Source: Trypanosoma brucei gambiense DAL972 (Eukaryota; Euglenozoa; Kinetoplastea; Trypanosomatida; Trypanosomatidae). Taken from it: a DNA stretch of 64,000 nt. The stretch lies in the NCBI RefSeq assembly GCF_000210295.1, contig NC_026744.1, positions 2,046,001-2,110,000 of the forward strand, in the 5' to 3' direction. A model generated the notes under the pieces. The model was not told the DNA's origin and made no database searches. It saw only the letters and a list, made by a program, of their open reading frames with translations. A program made the position numbers and the translations under genes. Shown here piece after piece: positions 30,701 to 38,094 of the stretch; positions within the stretch are counted from its first letter, which is position 1, and the number at the start of each line of letters is the position of its first letter.

Positions 30701-30963
30701 GTACCAGTCGCTGGCTTCGGGATCCGTGGAGGGCGGCAGATGTTGCTAGGACCTCTGTTGATGTTTTTGTACGCCGAGGTTGGAAGGCGTGGGAAAATAC
30801 CGTGGCGGAATCTCTCTGTGCATATATAACAATGATACATGAGCAGTTTCAGCGGCACCAAAGCCTTCTGTTGTGCCCATGGGAGGAAACAGCTGTCTTT
30901 CCAGTAAGTTATTTCTGGGCTTCGTGTATTACTAATAAATTTACATTGGTAAGGTCTAGCTAG
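27799..30963 (+). CDS. Large helical protein, possibly BROMI/TBC1D32-like
   Basis: A 1054-residue protein without an obvious enzyme motif. After a low-complexity N-terminus (first 140 residues) it is mostly Leu-rich amphipathic helix, consistent with armadillo/HEAT-type repeats (about 190-750). The last 200 residues differ: RLHGVDLYYLSLLC, RWLRDPW and a following long helix resemble the end of a TBC domain as found in the ciliary protein Broad-minded (TBC1D32), which also has an armadillo-type N-terminus and a catalytically dead TBC end. That would suggest a flagellar role. This is a weak match by eye. Start: the frame reaches upstream to a GTG at 27724, but the first ATG after the acceptor (27683-27684) is 27799. 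Confidence 0.8.
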   Translation: MEDSNEVALRGLRTAPGTRRASPQGDTKLNLVPEPPLPRTGASMLTMPVVKLLHCAVRDVVEQQAPSLKCSLYDDEEVTNEVVNHLLHDTTVDGVTTLDVLTAKWRQVLSESLNANGTVSDAERATLPVTPGPSEAECNEILEPVTDAGVILSQSPASVNVLRLDCDSELSLDGLHTEDSQNTHADAHEFIDACLNGWLKDGHLVPGEKRNAFVSALRVVSDADSDVVVSDSHWDFWRGSLLACLEQPTIAWEAADLIVAFLCSRCSSTQKLLLVESVTRMLRQYSQQNESGRSPEVLLHLLHKLVLRLAGDIDLLLDDELGGLFHHVIESVIEHITYFGAVDPQGQWLKELLVRPALTRHVIRLPETQHALVSKLLDAFPTTHAVGLTLVMLPLWVQKHNTTGIFASLLSCVVNGVMTGTVRRDMVGDALVCIRRCVRGLHYSRRYEYVNQICNILASSGSDTRVEDKNCGNDRRLWRLGLPLLLVFSVPSGHDCDKGYRLLPGQLRQLEKCLLRRTELWSEESPENREIISSFWCEMLHWYAVQLRKVVKRVVKTVGSGVSRSAVPWDERHLVSISTVTPAWRELENILTNRGRHQPPDYTAVLQCMCSHSVLATSPQYFLQQNVQVPQRDRYALLNTKHEIWWLLMRWCSSAPLRHELFLATGRVLKLLTNSESTINETLLIVPVEELEGEVQVLHTIPTEEMEKRRRIALFQSIRLWIAALTPPVDTTPLTRWDVAGAFLQQIKRHWIDREQGDTSARLSFGDDSLLLLLCVYTIGTLTGAVLNGSGAHPPDLDNALRRILLDRRGFDPVQQLLLYLTTCADCSGLTDILAYRFDAVSEPLWRVEEYRNAKPTVSCSPLPVGQKELHLFKKHVGESLDQSYCASDGYYSSGMEQVLMLILQLHEGNIASAAASLGSFPLSTWEAYGGVKELSARIVESIRETHPHMEGLLRLHGVDLYYLSLLCTSRWLRDPWRAADVARTSVDVFVRRGWKAWENTVAESLCAYITMIHEQFQRHQSLLLCPWEETAVFPVSYFWASCITNKFTLVRSS

Positions 30964-32045
30964 GAAGTCCCTGGTGGAAATATCTCTTCGTTGAATATTG
31001 TCCGAACATGGTTTCGATGCGCACCAACGTGTGTGTTCAGTCAGCTTCTATTGTTCTCACCCACTGCATTGGTCGCCGTTTTTTCCCCCATCATATGTTT
31101 ATTTCCTTTCTTTATGTGAACGATCCGTGTTTTTCCCGACACTTCTTTTGTTGCTACTGTAGTAGTAGTAGTAGTAAACGCGCCTGTCATGTGCTGCAAT
31201 GAGGTTAAGGAAAGCAAGTGTTCGCACGGCGGTGACGTGAGGAGGGCCTTTGCTCGTGGGCTGTATTAACTCAGGTTGGTGGTGACACTTTCTGAATAGC
31301 TCGGGTTAAATATTTTTTGTCCTTCCTACAAGGTGTCTGGGTGACGAGCGTTTTTTTTTTTTCATCGGCCGTATCGCCCTTAACTGCGCTGTAGATGGTT
31401 GCACCGTTACAAGTAACTCTCCTTCAACTATTTTGCTTTGCCGAGGAGGGCCAGGATGTTATTGCAACTTGTTTTTGTTTTTTACCCCGTTACGTCGCAT
31501 TCACTCAACACTACCGTGTCACGGTTGAGAAACTCAGAGCGCGGGAGCCGACTTGTCGTGTATGCGTGTAGAGGGGAGCTGTTCCTTCTATTTTTTATTA
31601 CTCGTCTCTCGAATAATAGTAACAATAACATAAGAAGTGGTAAAGGCGACTAACTTTTGCACTGAATCGTTTCTAGAGGGAGTTACGGTTGTAGAGGAAA
31701 GGGACTAGGGGGTATCAGTGGTAAGTGGGTCAAAGTACAGCGGTTTCTTCTTATTTTTCCTTTACGAAAAAAAAAAGGGAGGAGGGGGTGCACAAGCAAA
31801 ACAGCGTTAGCAAGGATGTAGGTGGAGGGAGAGAAGAAATTGTTTTGAACAGGAACGTTGTCATGATATCGGTGCTGTGGGACATGATCGTTAAACTGAG
31901 GGTTAGTGTTTCTGATGGTAATAAATGGAGCCTTACGTCGATGCAAAGAAAACACGTTCTTGTGTTGGTTTCACCAACGACCTTTTCGTTGCTTTTTTTT
32001 TTTGCTTTTTACACAAGGATACAGACCCACCGCATATTTTAGCAT
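30964..32045 (+). other. Intergenic region with splice acceptors for the GP63-like gene
   Basis: About 1.1 kb without a recognised gene. A short (GTA)n run lies at about 31158-31171. A strong T-tract at 31992-32010 precedes AGs at 32016-32017, 32023-32024 and 32041-32042, all just before the ATG at 32046. Confidence 0.55.
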
Positions 32046-34073
32046 ATGCTTCACCATAAATTAGATACAGTGAGCGTCATCGCACTCTTGTTGACACTCC
32101 GTGGTACCGCCGCTGACGACAACATCACTGGGGAGGAAGAGGGGACAGGACACCGATGCATGCACAATGATGTTGCCGTTCCATACGATGAGCTTCCCTC
32201 CATGGACGTCGTTCATGATTTGCAAACGGCACACGTGGCGGAGGTTTCCAACAATACTGAAGGTGAGGGAAACAAGAGCAAAAGTGTTGAACGGAAAAAC
32301 GTGCGGTTTCACATAAAATACGCGTTAGGCGAGACCTGCAAAGGAATCGGAATGACTGTTCCCACCTACATCAAGGGAACTACCAAGGAATGCACCGAGG
32401 ATGATGTGCTGACGAAATGGAAACTTCGCTCTGTCAAGGTCATGATGGAGGCTGCTACAAAATTTCTTAGTTCTGCGCTTCTTGTAGATCCCCTGGAAGC
32501 GGTGAACGTTCCAGGGGGTAAGTGCTCAGGGGTTCAGGTCCCCAAAATGACCGTACCGAATGCGGATTACGTTGTGTTTGTGACGATCAACCCACGACCA
32601 GAAGAGGAAACCACGACAGTCGCGTGGGCCGCTGCGTGTCGGAAAGATACTCGGTCAGGTAGACCTGTCGTGGGCCACATCAATTTCATCCCCGCTGCCA
32701 TCCAACGGAACCCATCAAGTCTTGCTGAACATGTGGCTATGCACGAGCTCGCGCATGCCATCGGCTTTAGTGATATTGCTGAAACGATGTTAAGAGCACC
32801 TAATGGATTGGGTGCGAAAGGCTCGCAAAGAGTGTATCGTAAAGGACTGGGGAAAGCGGTCACACTTATTACATCGCCCAAGGTTCTGAAGGTCGCCCGG
32901 GAGTACTATGGTTGCCCCGGCCTTGATGGTGTTGAGGTTGAGGATGCTGGAAGTGAGGGCACGCGGGGCTCGCACTGGAAGAAACGAATTTTGTTTAACG
33001 AGGCCCTCGTTGGTAGTGTAACGTCCGGGCAGCTTTTTTTTTCTCCTCTAACTCTCGCTTACTTTGAGGACCTTGGATTTTACACGGCCAACTACTCCAC
33101 CGCAGAGACGGGCATGACCTGGGGGAAGGGCAGAGGGTGCGACTTTTTGTATCAGAAGTGCGATAGTCATCCCCGGGAGTGGGGAGAGTTCTGTTTTCGT
33201 AAAGAAATGTTCGTGTCCACCTGTACATTGGACCGAAGCAGCTTAGGGGCGTGCGATATTACAACTCACCCCGAGGATCTCCCTCAGCTTTATCGGTACT
33301 TTGATGATCCTCGAGTTGGCGGCTCCTCCGCGGAGATGGATTATTGTCCCACCGTAATGGGGTTTGTTAATGCGTACTGTACTGCGGAGCTAGGTTTTGC
33401 TTTTATGAACGTCTTTGGTAATGAAATGGGTGTGCACAGTCTGTGTTATGACTCCGACGTCATCACAAGTGTGTTTCCCAACTTCCCCTTCGCGGCACGA
33501 TGCTTTCCAACAACGTGTACACCCTCTGGACAGCTTTTGCTGCGTGTGCAGGGGCGTACGGTTGCGTGCCCACGTGACGGTAAAGCGGGATTGGGTGACA
33601 CCTCGAAGTTGAAGGGTGTTCACGGTAAGGTCCAATGCCCCCCTAGTGAGAACTTTTGCAAAAATTCTGGTAATGGTATTTCTAAGCTGCAGCTTGCGTC
33701 GGTTGCGGACGAGGTGGATGGTAGTTCAAACACGGAAAGAATCGGACACTCACTTATATCTCCTACACCGCATACGTGGAACAGTGAAGACATGGGGAGC
33801 TGCAGCAGTCGCCTCGCTTGTCTGAAAGATATTCCGCCCCCCTTTCCGGCGTGCAGCCTGGCTGCAAGGAAGGTGAAGGAGTGTCTCGGGAATGATTGCC
33901 CAGGGAGTGCGCAGCAATGGCGATATGCAAATGAAGTAGGTAATAGTTGCTTGAACCCAGAGGGTATGGTGGCCATGTGTATGGATGGCTGGAGAGGTGT
34001 AAATGAATTGTGTGGGGCAGTAGATCCTGAATCCAAGTTGGGACGAAGCTACCGATCGATGCTTCCCTTCTAA
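32046..34073 (+). CDS. GP63-like major surface protease (leishmanolysin, M8 zinc metallopeptidase)
   Basis: A 675-residue secretory protein with an N-terminal signal-like segment (VSVIALLLTLRGTA). The zinc motif is HELAH (His233, Glu234, His237) followed by AIGF. After the family's long insertion the third zinc ligand is His310 in SHWKKR. Downstream FEDLGFYTANY, WGKGRGCDFL and many paired cysteines match leishmanolysin. The Met-turn, ELMAP-like in the family, reads NEALVGS here, so methionine is replaced by Leu321. The C-terminus is Cys-rich and ends without a hydrophobic tail, so I see no GPI-anchor signal; it may be secreted or luminal, unlike anchored GP63. In T. brucei some GP63 proteins release VSG from the surface; whether this divergent copy does is unknown. 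Confidence 0.92.
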   Translation: MLHHKLDTVSVIALLLTLRGTAADDNITGEEEGTGHRCMHNDVAVPYDELPSMDVVHDLQTAHVAEVSNNTEGEGNKSKSVERKNVRFHIKYALGETCKGIGMTVPTYIKGTTKECTEDDVLTKWKLRSVKVMMEAATKFLSSALLVDPLEAVNVPGGKCSGVQVPKMTVPNADYVVFVTINPRPEEETTTVAWAAACRKDTRSGRPVVGHINFIPAAIQRNPSSLAEHVAMHELAHAIGFSDIAETMLRAPNGLGAKGSQRVYRKGLGKAVTLITSPKVLKVAREYYGCPGLDGVEVEDAGSEGTRGSHWKKRILFNEALVGSVTSGQLFFSPLTLAYFEDLGFYTANYSTAETGMTWGKGRGCDFLYQKCDSHPREWGEFCFRKEMFVSTCTLDRSSLGACDITTHPEDLPQLYRYFDDPRVGGSSAEMDYCPTVMGFVNAYCTAELGFAFMNVFGNEMGVHSLCYDSDVITSVFPNFPFAARCFPTTCTPSGQLLLRVQGRTVACPRDGKAGLGDTSKLKGVHGKVQCPPSENFCKNSGNGISKLQLASVADEVDGSSNTERIGHSLISPTPHTWNSEDMGSCSSRLACLKDIPPPFPACSLAARKVKECLGNDCPGSAQQWRYANEVGNSCLNPEGMVAMCMDGWRGVNELCGAVDPESKLGRSYRSMLPF

Positions 34074-35016
34074 TGTTCGCCCCCCCGAAAGGGGGGGGGG
34101 GGAAGGCATGTTCGTTGGGCCTATGATAGCCGTCGGTATTGTAGTCGGAGATGGGGAAGCATAAGGAACATAAATACTTTTTTAGGAAAGGTTGTTCCAT
34201 AATTGTCCTTCGAGTATGTTCCATATGCTTATGTACTCTCCGTTCCCTTCCCACAGTTTGTAAGCAGGCACATGCTTGTACGATTGGAGGTGATTATATG
34301 ATAAATCATGTGCCCCACGAAGTAATGTCCATTCTCTTATCTGCCCCGATAAAGTTCACAATTGAAAACGCATGATGGTTCGGGTGGTGAGACGATGCCA
34401 CAACATATCGGTAGCACATCACATTTGCTGAACCGTTAAGGATGCTTGGGGAACGGATAAACATCGCAAGGTGCTAGAGAACGCGAGTGCTATAGAGGGC
34501 GGGTGGGAGACGACGGTGGTTCCTCTCCAGTCTTAAGTTTGCTTCACTCAGGTGGTACGCGAGAGGCGTGTGGCTCTCCACGCTTTCCCCCCATCCATCT
34601 TATGACGGTATTGACACTTCATTAGTTCTACTGCACTCGTCCGAACGTGTCATTGTTGTTTCTTCTTTTTTTTTTTTAATTGCGGGGAACTGCATGGACT
34701 GCATCAATGCTGCCAACAGTGGCTCACAGGTATACTGCAGGTCACAAGTGTCTAACCGTTTGCTGGCGCAAGGCGGTTGTTTTACGGTTCTACTTTTTTC
34801 CTTTCTTACCATGGTGGGGATGTTTCGTAATTTTAACAATTGCACCCTTGAAATGTAGCATGTGGTGTGTTTGCCGATCAAAGAATCACAATGACTGCCT
34901 GCATTAACTGCTGCATATGTTTATATTTCGTTTCGTCGCTGTGGTTGTTTCCAAACCCGCTCAATCACTCCTTTTGGTTCACGTAGAAAGGCTGAATTTG
35001 TTGTGCCTGATCAGTA
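34074..35016 (+). other. Intergenic region with splice acceptor for the FAD synthetase gene
   Basis: About 0.94 kb, starting with the GC hairpin. A T-tract lies at about 34660-34678 and a looser one at 34920-34980. AGs at about 34985-34990 and at 35013-35014 are acceptor candidates. No gene recognised. Confidence 0.5.
34080..34102 (+). repeat. Perfect C7-GAAA-G12 hairpin in the GP63-like 3' UTR
   Basis: Seven C, then GAAA, then twelve G, starting six bases after the stop codon. In RNA this gives a seven-pair all-GC stem closed by a GNRA tetraloop, with five spare G. It is much more stable than its surroundings and could affect mRNA stability or ribosome run-off; no protein partner is implied. 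Confidence 0.8.
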
Positions 35017-35985
35017 ATGGGAGAGGAGGTAGTTAGGTTAGATGGACATGGCGTAACTGATGGCATGGTGGCTGGTTTGTGTGATCACCGTAATATCCGA
35101 CGCGTGGAATTAACGAACTGCACCCGCATCACTGATATCAGCCCGTTGGCGAATATTTTTACGCTCGAAGAGGTGGTCATACGCAACTGCCAGTCCGTGC
35201 GTTACGTTGGAACACTTGGCCAATCGCAGCCGTCTCTGCGCAGAATTGAATTCACGGGGACCCCTCTGACAGGAGAGCAGCTGCAACTTCTTAGAAGTGC
35301 GCAAGCGCAATTAATTCTTAGAGACGGCGACTTTCCAGTACAACTGAAGCAACCAGGACAACTCCTCGTCAAGGAATCCATCGATGTTGTCAAGGGCATC
35401 GTAAGTCAGTTCAAGCCTGAAGAAATTGGGATTGCCTTCAATGGTGGCAAGGATTCTGTGGTTATGATGGACATCCTTTACTGTGTTATGGGGGCAGAAT
35501 TCATTTCTCAGTGTTGTGTGTTTCATCTCAACACAATCAACGATAAGGAGTTTCACGAAGTGGTGGAGTTCAGGAAGGCATTCGCTGCTGCCAGAAGACT
35601 CTCTATAGTTCAATCTGATCAGATGTTATCCATGAAGGACGGGCTTGAACAAGTCAAGAAAACGATGGGTATTCGAGTAGCTTTCATGGGAACGCGCAAA
35701 GCGGACGGTTGCCATCAAATGACTGGTGTAGAGAGAACCACGGCGGGTTGGCCTGATCTGCTGCGCGCCTGCCCGCTGTTTTGTTGGGAGTATGAAGATG
35801 TTTGGGGCTACATACGGACCTATGACCTTCCCTTCTGTGAATTGTATGAAAAAGGATATACTTCCCTTGGAGGCGCGAACAGCACCATTCCAAATTCTCA
35901 CCTGTCCCGCGAGGATGGAACGTTCCGCCCCGCCTGGGAATTGGCTAATGGGAGGTCTGAGCGATGTGGAAGGCTAAGCACATGA
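35017..35985 (+). CDS. FAD1: FAD synthetase (FMN adenylyltransferase) with N-terminal LRR-like segment
   Basis: A 322-residue protein. The first 100 residues form two to three leucine-rich-repeat-like units (VELTNCTRITDISPLANI, VVIRNCQSVRYVG). Residues about 120-320 are a PAPS-reductase-fold adenylyltransferase: PP-loop FNGGKDS (141-147), MGTRKADG, WPDLLRACPLFCWEYEDVWGYI, YTSLGGANSTIPN and a C-terminal PAWELANGRSERCGR. The last three elements are typical of yeast FAD1 and not of PAPS reductase. It would make FAD from FMN and ATP, the last step of flavin cofactor synthesis; many flavoenzymes depend on it, including the G3PDH and P450 reductase encoded nearby. Start: first ATG after the AG at 35013-35014. 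Confidence 0.88.
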   Translation: MGEEVVRLDGHGVTDGMVAGLCDHRNIRRVELTNCTRITDISPLANIFTLEEVVIRNCQSVRYVGTLGQSQPSLRRIEFTGTPLTGEQLQLLRSAQAQLILRDGDFPVQLKQPGQLLVKESIDVVKGIVSQFKPEEIGIAFNGGKDSVVMMDILYCVMGAEFISQCCVFHLNTINDKEFHEVVEFRKAFAAARRLSIVQSDQMLSMKDGLEQVKKTMGIRVAFMGTRKADGCHQMTGVERTTAGWPDLLRACPLFCWEYEDVWGYIRTYDLPFCELYEKGYTSLGGANSTIPNSHLSREDGTFRPAWELANGRSERCGRLST

Positions 35986-36531
35986 GGAGGCGGGGTATGA
36001 TGTGGTGTGGCGCGCTCGAGATGGCGAAGGAGTTCGTGCGGCAGCGCAAATTAAGGAGGTGAAAGAAGGTGAGTGGAGCTAAAGGAGGATTGTGGGCGAC
36101 AAAGAACAAGTCAGTTGTGATGGGCCACGGGGTGGGTGATCAACCGTTGTTATGCGTCTTACCGTTATTTTTTAACGATGTTTGGTGCGTTTCGTGGGGA
36201 GCTGCAGTTTTGCAGTGAGCCGGAAAGTATTGTGCCACTTCGGTTTTTTTTTCCTGCCGCTGGAGTTTTGGCGGCGTCAACTGTATAATCTGTACTGTTC
36301 AGTTGGTGATAGTTCTGCAACTTCCTTTTGTTGGTTTGCAATATTGTGTGACTCTGTACTTTGTTGACATCACACCAAAGGCTAATTACAGTACATCTTT
36401 TACAGGACAAACGAATTGGAGTACAACTTAGGGTTCTAAGGAGGAAATAGAAGTGGCGAGGGAGAAGGCTGCCTTCGCTTTGGGTGTGGTGCCTCCTGCG
36501 CAATTTCATCCCTAAACTTTCTTCTTTCAGT
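35986..36531 (+). other. Intergenic region; splice acceptor one base from the elongin-C-like start
   Basis: About 0.55 kb. The pyrimidine tract at about 36485-36528 ends with AG at 36529-36530, and the ATG is at 36532. There is no other AG between about 36469 and 36529. No gene recognised. Confidence 0.6.
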
Positions 36532-36942
36532 ATGAGCCGTGCCAACGTGCCGTTCAATCCGATGAGGCGGACCCCTCCGCCTCCACCCTGCATTGACACA
36601 TTCACGCTCGTTCCCAGTGATTACATGTCGATGTTATCAGCAGACGGTCATAAATTCGTACTTCATCGTGACTGTGCGTGTGCCTCACCTCTTATTCGTA
36701 AGGCACTCACAAATCTCGTGGACCCCGGCGTTCCGGAGATGCGCTTCGACTGGACCAATGGTGACAATGAGCCTCCGGTTATTTACTTTACAAAAGCGCC
36801 AACTGCATTATTAGAGGTGGTTATCAAGTATCTGTACTACAAGCATAGATATGAAGGAGATACCGATTACCGACCGCCATTCGATGTGCCACGCCAAATC
36901 GCCCTCGATATCATGAAGCTCGCGCAGGTACTCCAATGTTAA
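36532..36942 (+). CDS. Elongin C-like POZ/SKP1-fold protein (copy 1)
   Basis: A 136-residue protein with a Pro-rich N-terminus (about 1-22) and a complete elongin C fold: MLSADGHKFVLHRDCACAS (SxDGHEF in elongin C), PVIYFTKAPTALLEVVIKYLYYKHRY and the C-terminal IALDIMKLAQVLQC, which matches elongin C's IALELLMAANFLDC pattern. Elongin C bridges substrate receptors to cullin 2/5 ubiquitin ligases and also serves transcription elongation complexes. The AG acceptor at 36529-36530 leaves a 1-nt 5' UTR; the second ATG at 36562 (residue 11) would also keep the whole domain. A related copy follows 225 bp downstream. Confidence 0.87.
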   Translation: MSRANVPFNPMRRTPPPPPCIDTFTLVPSDYMSMLSADGHKFVLHRDCACASPLIRKALTNLVDPGVPEMRFDWTNGDNEPPVIYFTKAPTALLEVVIKYLYYKHRYEGDTDYRPPFDVPRQIALDIMKLAQVLQC

Positions 36943-37167
36943 CCACTCACCTTCTCTTTCGGCGGTTCTGCATGTGCATGGACATGTGATATGTTGTTGC
37001 CTCTATACCAAAAGAGAGAGAGAAGGGCGAAATGTGTAGGTGTAAACAGCGATTCTTCAATCTAACCGTGGTTTCACACCTGCGTGTCATAACACAAGCC
37101 CCTTTTTATGATTGCCATCTGCCTCTTCTCCCTGCACGGCTTTTTCTTCTGGTTTCAAGGGGTTATC

Positions 37168-37746
37168 ATGAAAAGGGCAAAGGCACTTGTTGTTGCCGAG
37201 CAGGCCACACCGCAAGTGATTCCATGTGAGCCGTCCTACATGGTGTGTTTAGAATCCTCTGATGGGCATCGTTTCCTAGTGGACCGAAACTGTGCTATGG
37301 TGAGTGGCGTGATGCGGCAAGCCATGCGCAACAAACTTTCAGATTTTGATGACAACAACTCCTCCCATGTGGCGGCAAACGCAACTTCCACCGCAGATGG
37401 GACGGTTTGTCCTGCCTCTCTGTCACCCACAACGTTTGAAACGGCTACCTTTTCCTCCTCCATCGCTTCCTCCGTATGCTCCGAGGATTGCGCGAGTACC
37501 ATGGGAAACCTCATGTCACCCACGCAACGCGGGGAGGAGGTATGCACGATGACAAAAATTGGATCGTTAGAATATGAAGTTATTAAACTGGATGAGATAC
37601 CCGGGGACCTCCTTGACCTCGCGGTGCAAGAGATGTACTACAAGTACAGGTACGATGGGGAGCCGGAGAAACGACCGCAGGAACCAACGCATACTGTAGA
37701 TATGAGGTACAAACTCGCTGCGTTGAGCGTCCTCCTAGATATGTAA
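37168..37746 (+). CDS. Elongin C-like protein with internal Ser/Thr-rich insertion (copy 2)
   Basis: A 192-residue paralogue of the preceding gene. SSDGHRFLVDRNCAMVSGVMRQAM gives the first half of the fold and DEIPGDLLDLAVQEMYYKYRYDG the second, ending in YKLAALSVLLDM. Between them, about residues 52-118, lies an insertion rich in Ser, Thr and Ala that elongin C lacks; it sits where a flexible loop joins the first helix to the third strand, so it need not break the fold. It probably arose by tandem duplication and may have a different partner. The frame begins at an upstream ATG (37108), but that lies within the pyrimidine tract before the acceptor AG at 37158-37159, so 37168 is used. Confidence 0.82.
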   Translation: MKRAKALVVAEQATPQVIPCEPSYMVCLESSDGHRFLVDRNCAMVSGVMRQAMRNKLSDFDDNNSSHVAANATSTADGTVCPASLSPTTFETATFSSSIASSVCSEDCASTMGNLMSPTQRGEEVCTMTKIGSLEYEVIKLDEIPGDLLDLAVQEMYYKYRYDGEPEKRPQEPTHTVDMRYKLAALSVLLDM

Positions 37747-38094
37747 TACCTTGCGGATCAGTTCTATTCACAAGCAGAAGTGGTGTTTGATAATGGTCAC
37801 CCGGAGGGGGAAAGGGGGTCGGCGCGTGTGTGCATGTGCATGTATTGGGAGTGTAAAATTATTGTGATATGTGGTGGAACCCCGCGTCACACAAGAAACT
37901 GTCAGAGAAGCTGCATGTAGTGTCGTTCTCCCATGCTTTTTGATCTTCACTGCTTTTCGCACCGTGTTTTCTGCTGTTCTCACCCATTGATATTTCTTTT
38001 CAGTGGTGTTTTGCCCACCAGCACCTGGTGGTGACACCGCTTGGATTTTGTTTTCCTATTTTATTTTATTTTTCGTTGGCAGTGGGACGCTACG
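37747..38094 (+). other. Short intergenic region with BCD1 splice acceptor
   Basis: 348 bp. A T-rich tract (about 38048-38078) ends in the acceptor AG at 38081-38082, 12 nt before the ATG. Nothing else seen. Confidence 0.6.

Noticed and set aside
33620..34254. Overlapping minus-strand frames opposite the end of the GP63-like gene
   Set aside because: Shadows of the Cys-rich coding region; strand disagrees with the cluster.
35017..35985. Identification as PAPS reductase
   Set aside because: The fold is shared, but the C-terminal motifs match FMN adenylyltransferase (FAD1).
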